64,000 nt of DNA from Marmoricola sp. URHB0036 (lineage in GTDB: Bacteria; Actinomycetota; Actinomycetes; Propionibacteriales; Nocardioidaceae). Below the pieces are notes generated by a model. That model was not told the DNA's origin. It ran no database searches and was given only the letters and a program-made list of their open reading frames with translations. Below, piece after piece: positions 33,683 through 40,359 of this stretch (positions are counted from its first letter, which is position 1; the number at the start of each line of letters is the position of its first letter). The position numbers and the translations under genes were made by a program. The stretch is taken from contig NZ_KE384490.1 of assembly GCF_000426045.1 (NCBI RefSeq), forward strand, positions 539,046-603,045. The letters are read 5' to 3'.

Positions 33683-33732
33683 ATACTAGAACGTGTTCTC
33701 GTTTCGGGAAACGAGAACTAGAACACATTCCA
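33683..33732. promoter_or_regulatory. Compact operator region between two lipid transcription units
   Basis: 33687-33700 (TAGAACGTGTTCTC) contains the perfect 12-bp repeat AGAAC-GT-GTTCT. 33719-33732 (TAGAACACATTCCA) is a weaker copy. Between them 33695-33704 and 33709-33718 form a 10-bp inverted repeat (GTTCTCGTTT/AAACGAGAAC). The left site overlaps the TAGTAT -10 (33683-33688) of the acyltransferase gene. The two sites each miss one fixed base of TNNAACNNGTTNNA, the motif published for the lipid regulator KstR. A TetR-type repressor is the best guess. Confidence 0.6.
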
Positions 33733-33776
33733 GTTTGTCCTTGCCGTCGCGCTCCCGGTCGCCCAGACTTCGCCGC

Positions 33777-35180
33777 GTGGACCGCATGGAGGGCGTTGAC
33801 GCCGGGTATCTCTACATGGAGACACCCACCATGCACATGCACACACTGAAGATCGCGGTGCTGGAGCCGGCGGAGGCCTTCGACCTCACCAGGCTCCAGG
33901 CCGAGATGGTCGCCCGGCTGGCCGAGCTGCCGCCGCTGCAGCGGCGTGCGCTGCCGGCGCCGTTCCACCTCAACCACCCGCTCTGGGTCACCGACCGCGC
34001 GGTCGACCCGCAGCACCACGTCTTCGCCCACGACGTGCCGGCCCCCGGCGGCATGGCCGGCCTGGAGGTGCTGATCGGCCGCGTCGCCGGTACGCCGCTC
34101 GACCGGACCCGTCCGCTGTGGGAGATGCACGTCTGCCAGCCGTACGGCGACAACCGGATCGCCGTGATCACCAAGATGCACCACGCGCTCGCCGACGGGG
34201 TGGCCGCCAACGCGCTGCTCGGCAACATCGTCGACGGGCTCGGGGGCGACCCGAGGCCGGCCCGCGACCGCCCGCACCGCGACCTGCAGCTGGAGCCGAC
34301 CCCGACGTGGTCGGCCCAGCTCCGGATGGCCCTGGTCGACGCGATCCGCCAGATCGGCGACCTGCCCAGCCTGGTGTCGCTCACGGTGCGGGCGGTGACC
34401 GCCGTCGTGCGGCACCGGCGGGCCTCGACCGTGACGGTGCCGCGACCTCTCCTCGACGTACCCCGCACGCCGTTCAACGGCGCCCTCACCGCGCGCCGCA
34501 ACTTCGCGACCGCCACCTTGCCGATCGGGCTGATCAAGGAGGTGCAGCGCGCCCACGGCGTCACCATGAACGACGTGGTGCTCGCCGTCGTGGGCGGTGC
34601 CCTGCGTCGCTACCTCGCCTCCCGGGGCGAGCTGCCGGCCCGATCCCTCGTGGCGGGCGTGCCGGTGGCGACCGACGTCGCCGGTGCCGGCCCGCGTCTC
34701 GGCGGCAACCGGGTCTCCAACATCTTCACCACCCTGGCCACCGACCTCGACGACCCGGAGGAGCGGCTGCGCGCGATCTCGCGGACGACGGGGGAGTCGA
34801 AGCTGATCCACCAGACGCTCGGGGCCAGCATGCTCGTCGACTGGGTGCAGTTCGCGCCGCCGGCGCCGCTGACCGGGGTGATGCGGCTCTACTCCCGCTC
34901 GCGCGCTGCCTCCCACCACCCGGCGCCGTTCAACGTGGTGGTCTCCAACGTCCGGGGTCCCGGCGAGCCGGTGTCGATCTCGGGCGCGCAGCTGCGCGAC
35001 CTGTTCAGCGTCGGTCCGATCCTCGAGGGCATCGGGCTCAACGTGACGGCGTGGTCCTACGTGGACCGGATGAACTTCTCCTTCCTCGGCTGCCCCGACC
35101 TGGTCCAGGACCTGGCGCCCCTGGTGGCCGAGCTTCCCCGCGCGCTCGAGGAGCTGCGCACGACGAAGGGTGCTGCATGA
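33777..35180 (+). CDS. Wax ester synthase / diacylglycerol acyltransferase
   Basis: A 467-residue WS/DGAT enzyme that joins acyl-CoA to a fatty alcohol or diacylglycerol for storage lipid. The active-site HHxxxDG is HHALADG (His135, His136, Asp140). The start region VDRMEGVDAGYLYMETPTMH and the later PFNVVVSNVRGP (the PLW/ND-type conserved blocks TRPLWEMH and VTMNDVVLAVVGGALR are also present) are typical. The GTG at 33777 was chosen over an upstream ATG since the family begins at this point. The alpha/beta hydrolase gene overlaps its stop by ATGA. Confidence 0.9.
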   Translation: MDRMEGVDAGYLYMETPTMHMHTLKIAVLEPAEAFDLTRLQAEMVARLAELPPLQRRALPAPFHLNHPLWVTDRAVDPQHHVFAHDVPAPGGMAGLEVLIGRVAGTPLDRTRPLWEMHVCQPYGDNRIAVITKMHHALADGVAANALLGNIVDGLGGDPRPARDRPHRDLQLEPTPTWSAQLRMALVDAIRQIGDLPSLVSLTVRAVTAVVRHRRASTVTVPRPLLDVPRTPFNGALTARRNFATATLPIGLIKEVQRAHGVTMNDVVLAVVGGALRRYLASRGELPARSLVAGVPVATDVAGAGPRLGGNRVSNIFTTLATDLDDPEERLRAISRTTGESKLIHQTLGASMLVDWVQFAPPAPLTGVMRLYSRSRAASHHPAPFNVVVSNVRGPGEPVSISGAQLRDLFSVGPILEGIGLNVTAWSYVDRMNFSFLGCPDLVQDLAPLVAELPRALEELRTTKGAA

Positions 35181-36166
35181 GGAAGCCGGACGCACGATCG
35201 ACCGTCCGTACCGTCCTGGCCCCGGCCGGATGGGCCGTCCGTACGGCGGTCGGTGCGGGCACACGTCAGGTGCTGCCACCGCCGGTCGTGGACCAGCTGC
35301 TCGAGGGCCGGATGGTCGAGCTGCCCGGACGCGGCAGCACGTTCGTCATCGACGTGCCCGGCACGCGGCCCGACTCCCCGGTCGTCGTACTCCTGCACGC
35401 CCTGGCGACCACCGGCCACCTCAGCTGGGCGCTCGCGATCGACGAGCTGTCCAGGACCCACCGGGTGGTCACCCTCGACCTGCGCTGGCACGGTCGTGGC
35501 ATCCGCTCGCCACGGTTCACCTTCGCCGACTGCGCCGACGACGTCATCGCGCTGCTCGACGTGTTGGGAGTCGAGCGGGCCATCGTCGCCGGCTACTCGA
35601 TGGGTGGGGCGATCGCGCAGCTGGTCTGGCACCAGCACCCCGACCGGGTGGCCGGCCTCGTGCTCTGCTCGACGGCACGCAACTTCCGCGGTCTCACCCG
35701 CGAGAAGCTGTTCTTCCCGGTGCTCACCGTGGTCACGCAGACGCTGGCCGGGCACGCCCTCTCCCGCGTCGAGCAGCTGGCCTCGACCCTGCCCGAGGTC
35801 CCGTCCCTGGACCGGTCCGACCCGACCGTGTGGGGGAGGGCCGAGTTCCGCAGCACCAGCGCGTGGAGCATCCCCGAGGTGCTGGCCGAGCTCGGCCGGT
35901 TCAACTCGGCCGGCTGGATCGCGGGGGTCGACGTACCCACCGCCGTCGTCGTGACGGAGAAGGACCACACCATCCCGCAGCGTCGCCAGCGCAAGCTGGC
36001 CGCCTCGATCGAGGGTGCCAGCCTCTACACCGCTCCCGGCGGCCATGCCTCCATCGTGCTCCGGTCCGGCACCTGGGTGCCGGTGTTCCGGCAGGCGCTC
36101 GCCGAGGTGACCCGGCGGGCCGACTTCGACGTGGACGAGGGCGGCGACCAGGCATCGGTCTGCTAG
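35177..36166 (+). CDS. Alpha/beta hydrolase
   Basis: A 329-residue hydrolase with the nucleophile elbow AGYSMGG (Ser141), an oxyanion region VLLHALATTGHLSW, an acid-side loop VVVTEKDHTIP and the catalytic His in PGGHAS. The N-terminal ~45 residues are an unusual leader before the core. It is translationally coupled to the WS/DGAT gene, so a lipase- or esterase-type role in storage-lipid turnover is an attractive inference. The stop shares a CTAG with the convergent molybdopterin gene. Confidence 0.85.
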   Translation: MRKPDARSTVRTVLAPAGWAVRTAVGAGTRQVLPPPVVDQLLEGRMVELPGRGSTFVIDVPGTRPDSPVVVLLHALATTGHLSWALAIDELSRTHRVVTLDLRWHGRGIRSPRFTFADCADDVIALLDVLGVERAIVAGYSMGGAIAQLVWHQHPDRVAGLVLCSTARNFRGLTREKLFFPVLTVVTQTLAGHALSRVEQLASTLPEVPSLDRSDPTVWGRAEFRSTSAWSIPEVLAELGRFNSAGWIAGVDVPTAVVVTEKDHTIPQRRQRKLAASIEGASLYTAPGGHASIVLRSGTWVPVFRQALAEVTRRADFDVDEGGDQASVC

Positions 36167-38286
36167 ACGGGAACGACCGTCACCGGCACCCCGTTGAGCG
36201 CCGCGTTGCCGGAGACGTCGAGTCGCTCGGGGTCGGTGAGGTCGTTGATGGACACTCCGGCGACCTTGCTCGCGTTGGCCATCCGGACACCGTCCTGCTG
36301 GTGGCCGTAGCCGTGGGGGAGTGAGACCACACCCGGCATCATGTCGTCGGTCGCCCGGACCTCGGTGGTCACGGTCCCCACCCGAGAGGCGACCCGCACC
36401 GAGGTGCCGTCGATCAGTCCTCGTGCCTCGAGGTCGTCGGGGTGCATCAGCAGCTGGTGGCGCGGCTTGCCTCGCGTCAGCCGGACGCTGTTGTGCATCC
36501 AGGAGTTGTTGTCGGACTGGTGGCGACGTCCGATCAGCAACAGCTCGTCGCCAGCGGGAGTGGCGATGCTCTCGCGCAACCGGGGCAGGTCGGCGATCAC
36601 CTGATCGGGGGCGAGGTGGATCAGCTTGTCGCGGGTCTGCAGACGGCCCGGCATGGTGGGTCGCAGTGGCCCGAGGTCGACACCGGCCGGGGTGGCACGC
36701 AGCGCCCTCATCGTCGTACGCCGCCCGGCCAGCAGGAGGCCGGTGACGAGGGTCCGCGGGCTGACGCTCAACCGGGCCCGTTCCGTCACTGCCTTCCGCA
36801 ACGGCTTCTTCCGGTCCAGGCGCGCGGCGGTGCGCAGCGCGATCTCGCGGAAGATCTCCCAGTCGTCCAGCGCACCCTCGGGCTTCTCGAACACCGCCGG
36901 GGTGAAGCGCGCGGTGTTGCGGACCGCGAAGGTGTGGAAGACCAGGTCGTACTGGTCGCGCTCGAGCGCGGTCGTCGGCGGCAGCACGACGTCGGCGTGC
37001 CGGGTGGTCTCGTTGAGGTAGATGTCGACCGCCGCCATGAAGTCCAGGCCGTCGAACGCGTCACCGAGCCGCTTGCCGTCGGGCGTCGACAGCACCGGGT
37101 TGCCGGCCACCGTGAGCATGGCCCGGATCTGACCGTCGCCGGGCGTCTCGATCTCCTCGCGCAACGTGCTCACCGGGAGCTCGCCGCCGAACTCCGGCGC
37201 CTGGCGCACCCGGCTGCGCCAGATGTCGAAGTGACCGCGCCCGATGATCCCCTTGCCGACGATGTCGATCGCGGGCTCGGTGAACAGCACCCCGCCCTCC
37301 TTGTCGAAGTTGCCGGTCAGGATGTTCAGGCACTGGATCGCCCACTGGCAGATCGAGCCGAAGCCCTGCGTCGAGAGCCCCATGCGGCCGTAGACCGCCG
37401 CGCCGTCGGCGGCAGCGAGCTCGCGCGCGATCCGACGGATCACGTCGGCCGGGACGCCCGAGGCCTCCGCGGCGTACTCCGGGGTGAAGTCGGCGACGGC
37501 GAGCCGCACCGACTCGATCTCGCGGACGTACGACGGGGGCGTGGTCAGCCCTTCCTCGAACAGCACGTGCACCATCGCCAGCAGGACCACGGCGTCGGTG
37601 CCGGGATGCACGAAGTGGTGCTCGTCGGCGACCTTGGCCGTCTCCGTGCGACGCGGGTCGAAGACCACCATCCGCCCGCCGCGCTTCTTCAGCTCACGCA
37701 GCCGGTTGGGGAAGTCGGGCGTGGTCATCAGCGAGCCGTTGGAGGCCATCGGGTTGGCACCGAAGACCAGGAAGTAGGAGGTCCGGTCGATGTCCGCGAT
37801 CGGGATCATCAGCTGGTGGCCGAACAGCTGCCAGGCCACGAACTGGTGCGGGATCTGGTCGACCGAGCTGGCGCTGAACTTGTTGCGCGTCCGCAGGCTC
37901 CTGATCATCCCGCTGCCGTGCGTCTGGGCGCCCAGCGAGTGGGCGTTGGGATTCCCGAAGTAGATGCCGATGGCGTCGCGTCCGTGCTCGTTGAGCGCCC
38001 GGGACAGGCCGTCGGCGGTCAGGTCGAGGGCCTCGTCCCAGCCGATCTCCACCCAGTCGTCGCCGACGCGCTTCACCGGCCGCCGCAACCGGTCGGGGTC
38101 GTCGTAGACGTCGGCGAGCGCGACACCCTTGGGGCAGATGTGCCCGCGGGACAGCGGGTCCTCGGCGTTGCCCCGGATCGAGACGACCTTCGGCCCCTCG
38201 GGCCGGTCCTCGATGGTGAGCTCGAGCCCGCAGATGGCCTCACACAGGTTGCATGCGGCGAGAGCAGTGCGCTGGGGAGTCGTCAT
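36163..38286 (-). CDS. Molybdopterin-dependent oxidoreductase with N-terminal 4Fe-4S site
   Basis: A 707-residue enzyme of the DMSO reductase superfamily. The [4Fe-4S] cysteines are in CNLCEAICGLEL and GHICPKG. Molybdopterin-domain blocks include YFLVFGANPMASNG, MVVFDPRRTETAKVADEH and, at the end, the MopB_4-type barrel (SDNNSWMHNSVRLTRG; VVSLPHGYGHQQDG). There is no twin-arginine signal and no small iron-sulfur or membrane subunit nearby, so it is probably a cytoplasmic single-subunit enzyme. The substrate is unknown. A related actinobacterial protein is the Rv0197 type. Confidence 0.85.
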   Translation of the reverse strand: MTTPQRTALAACNLCEAICGLELTIEDRPEGPKVVSIRGNAEDPLSRGHICPKGVALADVYDDPDRLRRPVKRVGDDWVEIGWDEALDLTADGLSRALNEHGRDAIGIYFGNPNAHSLGAQTHGSGMIRSLRTRNKFSASSVDQIPHQFVAWQLFGHQLMIPIADIDRTSYFLVFGANPMASNGSLMTTPDFPNRLRELKKRGGRMVVFDPRRTETAKVADEHHFVHPGTDAVVLLAMVHVLFEEGLTTPPSYVREIESVRLAVADFTPEYAAEASGVPADVIRRIARELAAADGAAVYGRMGLSTQGFGSICQWAIQCLNILTGNFDKEGGVLFTEPAIDIVGKGIIGRGHFDIWRSRVRQAPEFGGELPVSTLREEIETPGDGQIRAMLTVAGNPVLSTPDGKRLGDAFDGLDFMAAVDIYLNETTRHADVVLPPTTALERDQYDLVFHTFAVRNTARFTPAVFEKPEGALDDWEIFREIALRTAARLDRKKPLRKAVTERARLSVSPRTLVTGLLLAGRRTTMRALRATPAGVDLGPLRPTMPGRLQTRDKLIHLAPDQVIADLPRLRESIATPAGDELLLIGRRHQSDNNSWMHNSVRLTRGKPRHQLLMHPDDLEARGLIDGTSVRVASRVGTVTTEVRATDDMMPGVVSLPHGYGHQQDGVRMANASKVAGVSINDLTDPERLDVSGNAALNGVPVTVVPV

Positions 38287-38337
38287 CCGGGAATCCTGCC
38301 ACGACACGCCGCTGTGTCTTGCGCGCTAGTACGCATC

Positions 38338-38351
38338 GCACAGTAGTGTGC
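38338..38351 (+). promoter_or_regulatory. Small inverted repeat overlapping the padR -10 (TAGTGT)
   Basis: GCACA-GTAG-TGTGC (38338-38351) overlaps TAGTGT (38344-38349), which ends 7 nt before the ATG at 38357. PadR regulators commonly repress their own promoter, so this may be the autoregulatory site. Confidence 0.45.
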
Positions 38352-38356
38352 CGTGC

Positions 38357-38683
38357 ATGGACACGACCCAGCTCCTCAAGGGAGTGCTCGACCTGACGGT
38401 GCTCGCCGTCGTCGACGACGAGGACGGCTACGGCTACGACATCGTCCGCCGCCTGCGCGACCGCGGGCTCGGCGACGTCGGCGACGCGTCGGTGTACGGC
38501 ACCCTTCGCCGGTTGTACGCCGCGGGTGCGCTCACGTCGTACGTCGTGGCCAGTGAGACCGGCCCCCATCGCAAGTACTACGGGATCACGCCCACCGGAC
38601 GCTCCCAGCTCAAGCAGCAGAAGGACGACTGGTCGTCGTTCTCCACCACCGTCACCGGAATCCTCGAGGGAGCAACCGCATGA
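38357..38683 (+). CDS. PadR-family transcriptional regulator
   Basis: A 108-residue winged-helix repressor. The start MDTTQLLKGVLDLTVLAVV, then GYGYDIVRRLRDRGLGDVGDASVYGTLRRLYAAGAL, and HRKYYGITPTGRSQL for the wing are all standard. Start choice: the ATG at 38357 is preferred over the GTG at 38348 because of the -10 spacing. The next gene starts within its stop region (ATGA overlap) and encodes a HAAS-type membrane protein, a pairing known for many PadR genes. Confidence 0.9.
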   Translation: MDTTQLLKGVLDLTVLAVVDDEDGYGYDIVRRLRDRGLGDVGDASVYGTLRRLYAAGALTSYVVASETGPHRKYYGITPTGRSQLKQQKDDWSSFSTTVTGILEGATA

Positions 38684-39764
38684 ACACGATCATCACGACT
38701 CCCGACGTCAAGCTCTTCGTCGCGGCCGTGCGAGACCACCTCACGGACCTCTCCGAGGAGGAGCGCGAGGAGCTCGTCGGCGGCCTCGAGGGAGACATGA
38801 GCGACCTGGTCGAGGAGCGCGGCGTCGAGGCGTTGCCCGAGCCGGCGGAGTACGCCGCCGAGCTGCGCTCGGCGGCCGGTTTCTCCCCGGTAGCGGTCAC
38901 CCGTTCCCGTGGCGCCAGCGCTCTCCGCGGGCGCACGATGGCCTGGCTCGACCGGGGTGCGGCCACCTGGAACCGCTGGGGGGACACAGGTGACCACCTC
39001 GGCATACCCGAGTTCGCCCAGTCCCTGCGCCCGGTCTGGTGGGTGGCCGGGCGCTGTGCGTCACGGCACTGCTCGTCGAGATGTTCTCCGACCACGGTTA
39101 CATCTACGGCTTCACCTTCAACCGAGCCGTGCTCGCCGTTGTCGCGGTGGTGCTGAGCGTCCAGCTGGGGCGCGGTGTCTGGCGCACCGGTGCATTGATC
39201 AGGCGGTCGCTGGTCCTGCGGCTTGCGCTGGTCGCTCTGAACCTCTTCGCAATCGCGCTGATCCCCGTCATGGTCCAGCGGTTCCTGGTCGTGCCGGGCT
39301 GGCTCTCGGCCGGGGGGTCGTCGGACTACGTCCCCCCGGCGGACGGGCTGGCCTTCAACGGTGAGCCGGTCGCCAACGTCTACCCCTACGACGCGCAGGG
39401 GCATCTGCTGACCGGCGTGCAGCTCATCGACCGACAGGGGCGCCGGCTCTCGGTCACCCGGGACCCTTACGGTGAGGGAACCGGCTGGGGAGAGTTCCGC
39501 CAGAGTCCGTGGTTGAACGGGCGCATCGAGCTCTACAGCGTCTTCCCGCTCCCCGAGCAGAAGCTCGATCCGTCCACCGGGGAGCCGACCGGGGAGGCCC
39601 GGATCCAGGTGCCGCCCTTCGCGGCTCTGTCTCCCGTCACGCTGGCGGACGCGCACCCCAGCGTGCTGATGAGTCCGGGGCAGCTGGAGGCGCGCCTGAA
39701 GGCGGCCGCCGCGCAAGCGACCAAGCGGGCCAAGCACCGATTCGTCTCTCCGGGCCAGCGCTGA
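38680..39764 (+). pseudogene. HAAS-domain membrane protein gene interrupted by a frameshift
   Basis: Frame 1 (38680-39156) encodes an N-terminal HAAS domain (VRDHLTDLSEEEREELVGGL; YAAELRSAAGF) and runs into LRPVWWVAGR, where a membrane helix should begin. It then degenerates to Cys/Ser-rich sequence. From about 39040 another frame continues the helix (ALCVTALLVEMF), then two further membrane segments and an extracytoplasmic domain to 39764. Joining them needs one extra base near 39046-39051. So this is a one-base deletion or a sequencing error, with a less likely alternative of two separate ORFs, the second from GTG 39039. The role is probably signalling with PadR. Confidence 0.65.
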
Positions 39765-39770
39765 TAATCT
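39763..39770 (+). promoter_or_regulatory. -10 region (GATAATCT) of rpsO
   Basis: GATAAT at 39763-39768 follows a TG, giving an extended -10 form, and includes bases of the upstream stop codon. A transcript would start near 39776, leaving a leader of ~105 nt before rpsO, long enough for S15 autoregulation of the kind known in other bacteria. Confidence 0.45.
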
Positions 39771-39882
39771 TGTGCAGTTGCCCGATCGGGTGACATCCGC
39801 CGTGCATCGGCCGCGGATCCAGAGTGCCCGGGTGAACAGGCCCCGGCGCGCCGCGCAACGAGTGAAAGATGGGTAGTTCGAC

Positions 39883-40158
39883 GTGTCGATCGGTACTGAC
39901 GCAGAGACCAAGAAGAAGATCATCGCCGAGTACGCCACCGTCGAGGGCGACACCGGTTCCCCCGAGGTGCAGATCGCGCTGCTGAGCCACCGCATCTCCC
40001 ACCTCACCGAGCACCTCAAGCAGCACAAGCACGACCACCACAGCCGTCGGGGACTGCTGCTCCTCGTGGGCCAGCGCCGTCGTCTCCTCAACTACCTCGA
40101 GAAGACCGAGATCGAGCGCTACCGCTCGATCGTCTCCCGCCTCGGCCTGCGACGCTGA
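39883..40158 (+). CDS. rpsO: 30S ribosomal protein S15
   Basis: Binds 16S rRNA at the central-domain three-way junction. The 91-residue protein has [33 protein letters not shown] and [14 protein letters not shown], all diagnostic. The GTG start at 39883 gives the normal N-terminus. A factor-independent terminator follows, and pnp lies beyond, the usual rpsO-pnp order. Confidence 0.97.
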   Translation: MSIGTDAETKKKIIAEYATVEGDTGSPEVQIALLSHRISHLTEHLKQHKHDHHSRRGLLLLVGQRRRLLNYLEKTEIERYRSIVSRLGLRR

Positions 40159-40167
40159 CACACGAAG

Positions 40168-40196
40168 CGCACTCACCCTCAGGGTGGGTGCGTTTC
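40168..40196 (+). terminator. Factor-independent terminator of rpsO
   Basis: Arms CGCACTCACCC and GGTGGGTGCG (40168-40178 and 40183-40192, one G-T pair) enclose a short TCAG-type loop and are followed by TTTCT. This is the most canonical terminator in the window. It would partly separate rpsO from pnp. Confidence 0.7.
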
Positions 40197-40229
40197 TGCT
40201 AGAAACGACAACAGAACAATCCACCAGGA

Positions 40230-40333
40230 GCGATCCGCGAGCCCATCGGCTCGGTCTCCGGTAGTGGTCTTCGGGGTTTCCATCCCGCGGACCTCGATCG
40301 AAGACCGGCCTCTCGCAGCGGATCGCGGATCGC
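40230..40333 (+). promoter_or_regulatory. Nested stem structure in the pnp leader
   Basis: Outer arms 40230-40239 (GCGATCCGCG) and 40324-40333 (CGCGGATCGC) pair perfectly. An inner pair is 40266-40273 (GGTCTTCG) with 40299-40306 (CGAAGACC). A small alternative hairpin, CGAGCC-CATC-GGCTCG, is at 40238-40253. The pnp start follows 26 nt after the outer arm. In Escherichia coli the pnp leader stem is cut by RNase III and the enzyme then represses itself; a similar role here is an inference. Confidence 0.65.
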
Positions 40334-40359
40334 TTCCGCGAACCAGAGAGAAAACACTC

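Noticed and set aside
31215-35279. A 1354-codon open frame on the minus strand
   Set aside because: Only its last 548 codons show protein-family features (acyl-CoA synthetase). The rest is antisense to the acyltransferase and WS/DGAT genes and has the Arg/Pro/Gly-rich look of high-GC shadow frames. It is not a fusion protein.
39040-39060. Programmed -1 ribosomal frameshifting in the HAAS gene
   Set aside because: The GCCGGGCG region does not have a slippery XXXYYYZ heptamer, so an indel or sequencing error is favoured, although orthologue comparison would settle it.
40264-40359. Upstream GTG at 40264 as the pnp start
   Set aside because: The added 32 residues do not resemble PNPase N-termini and overlap the leader stem; TTG at 40360 fits better.
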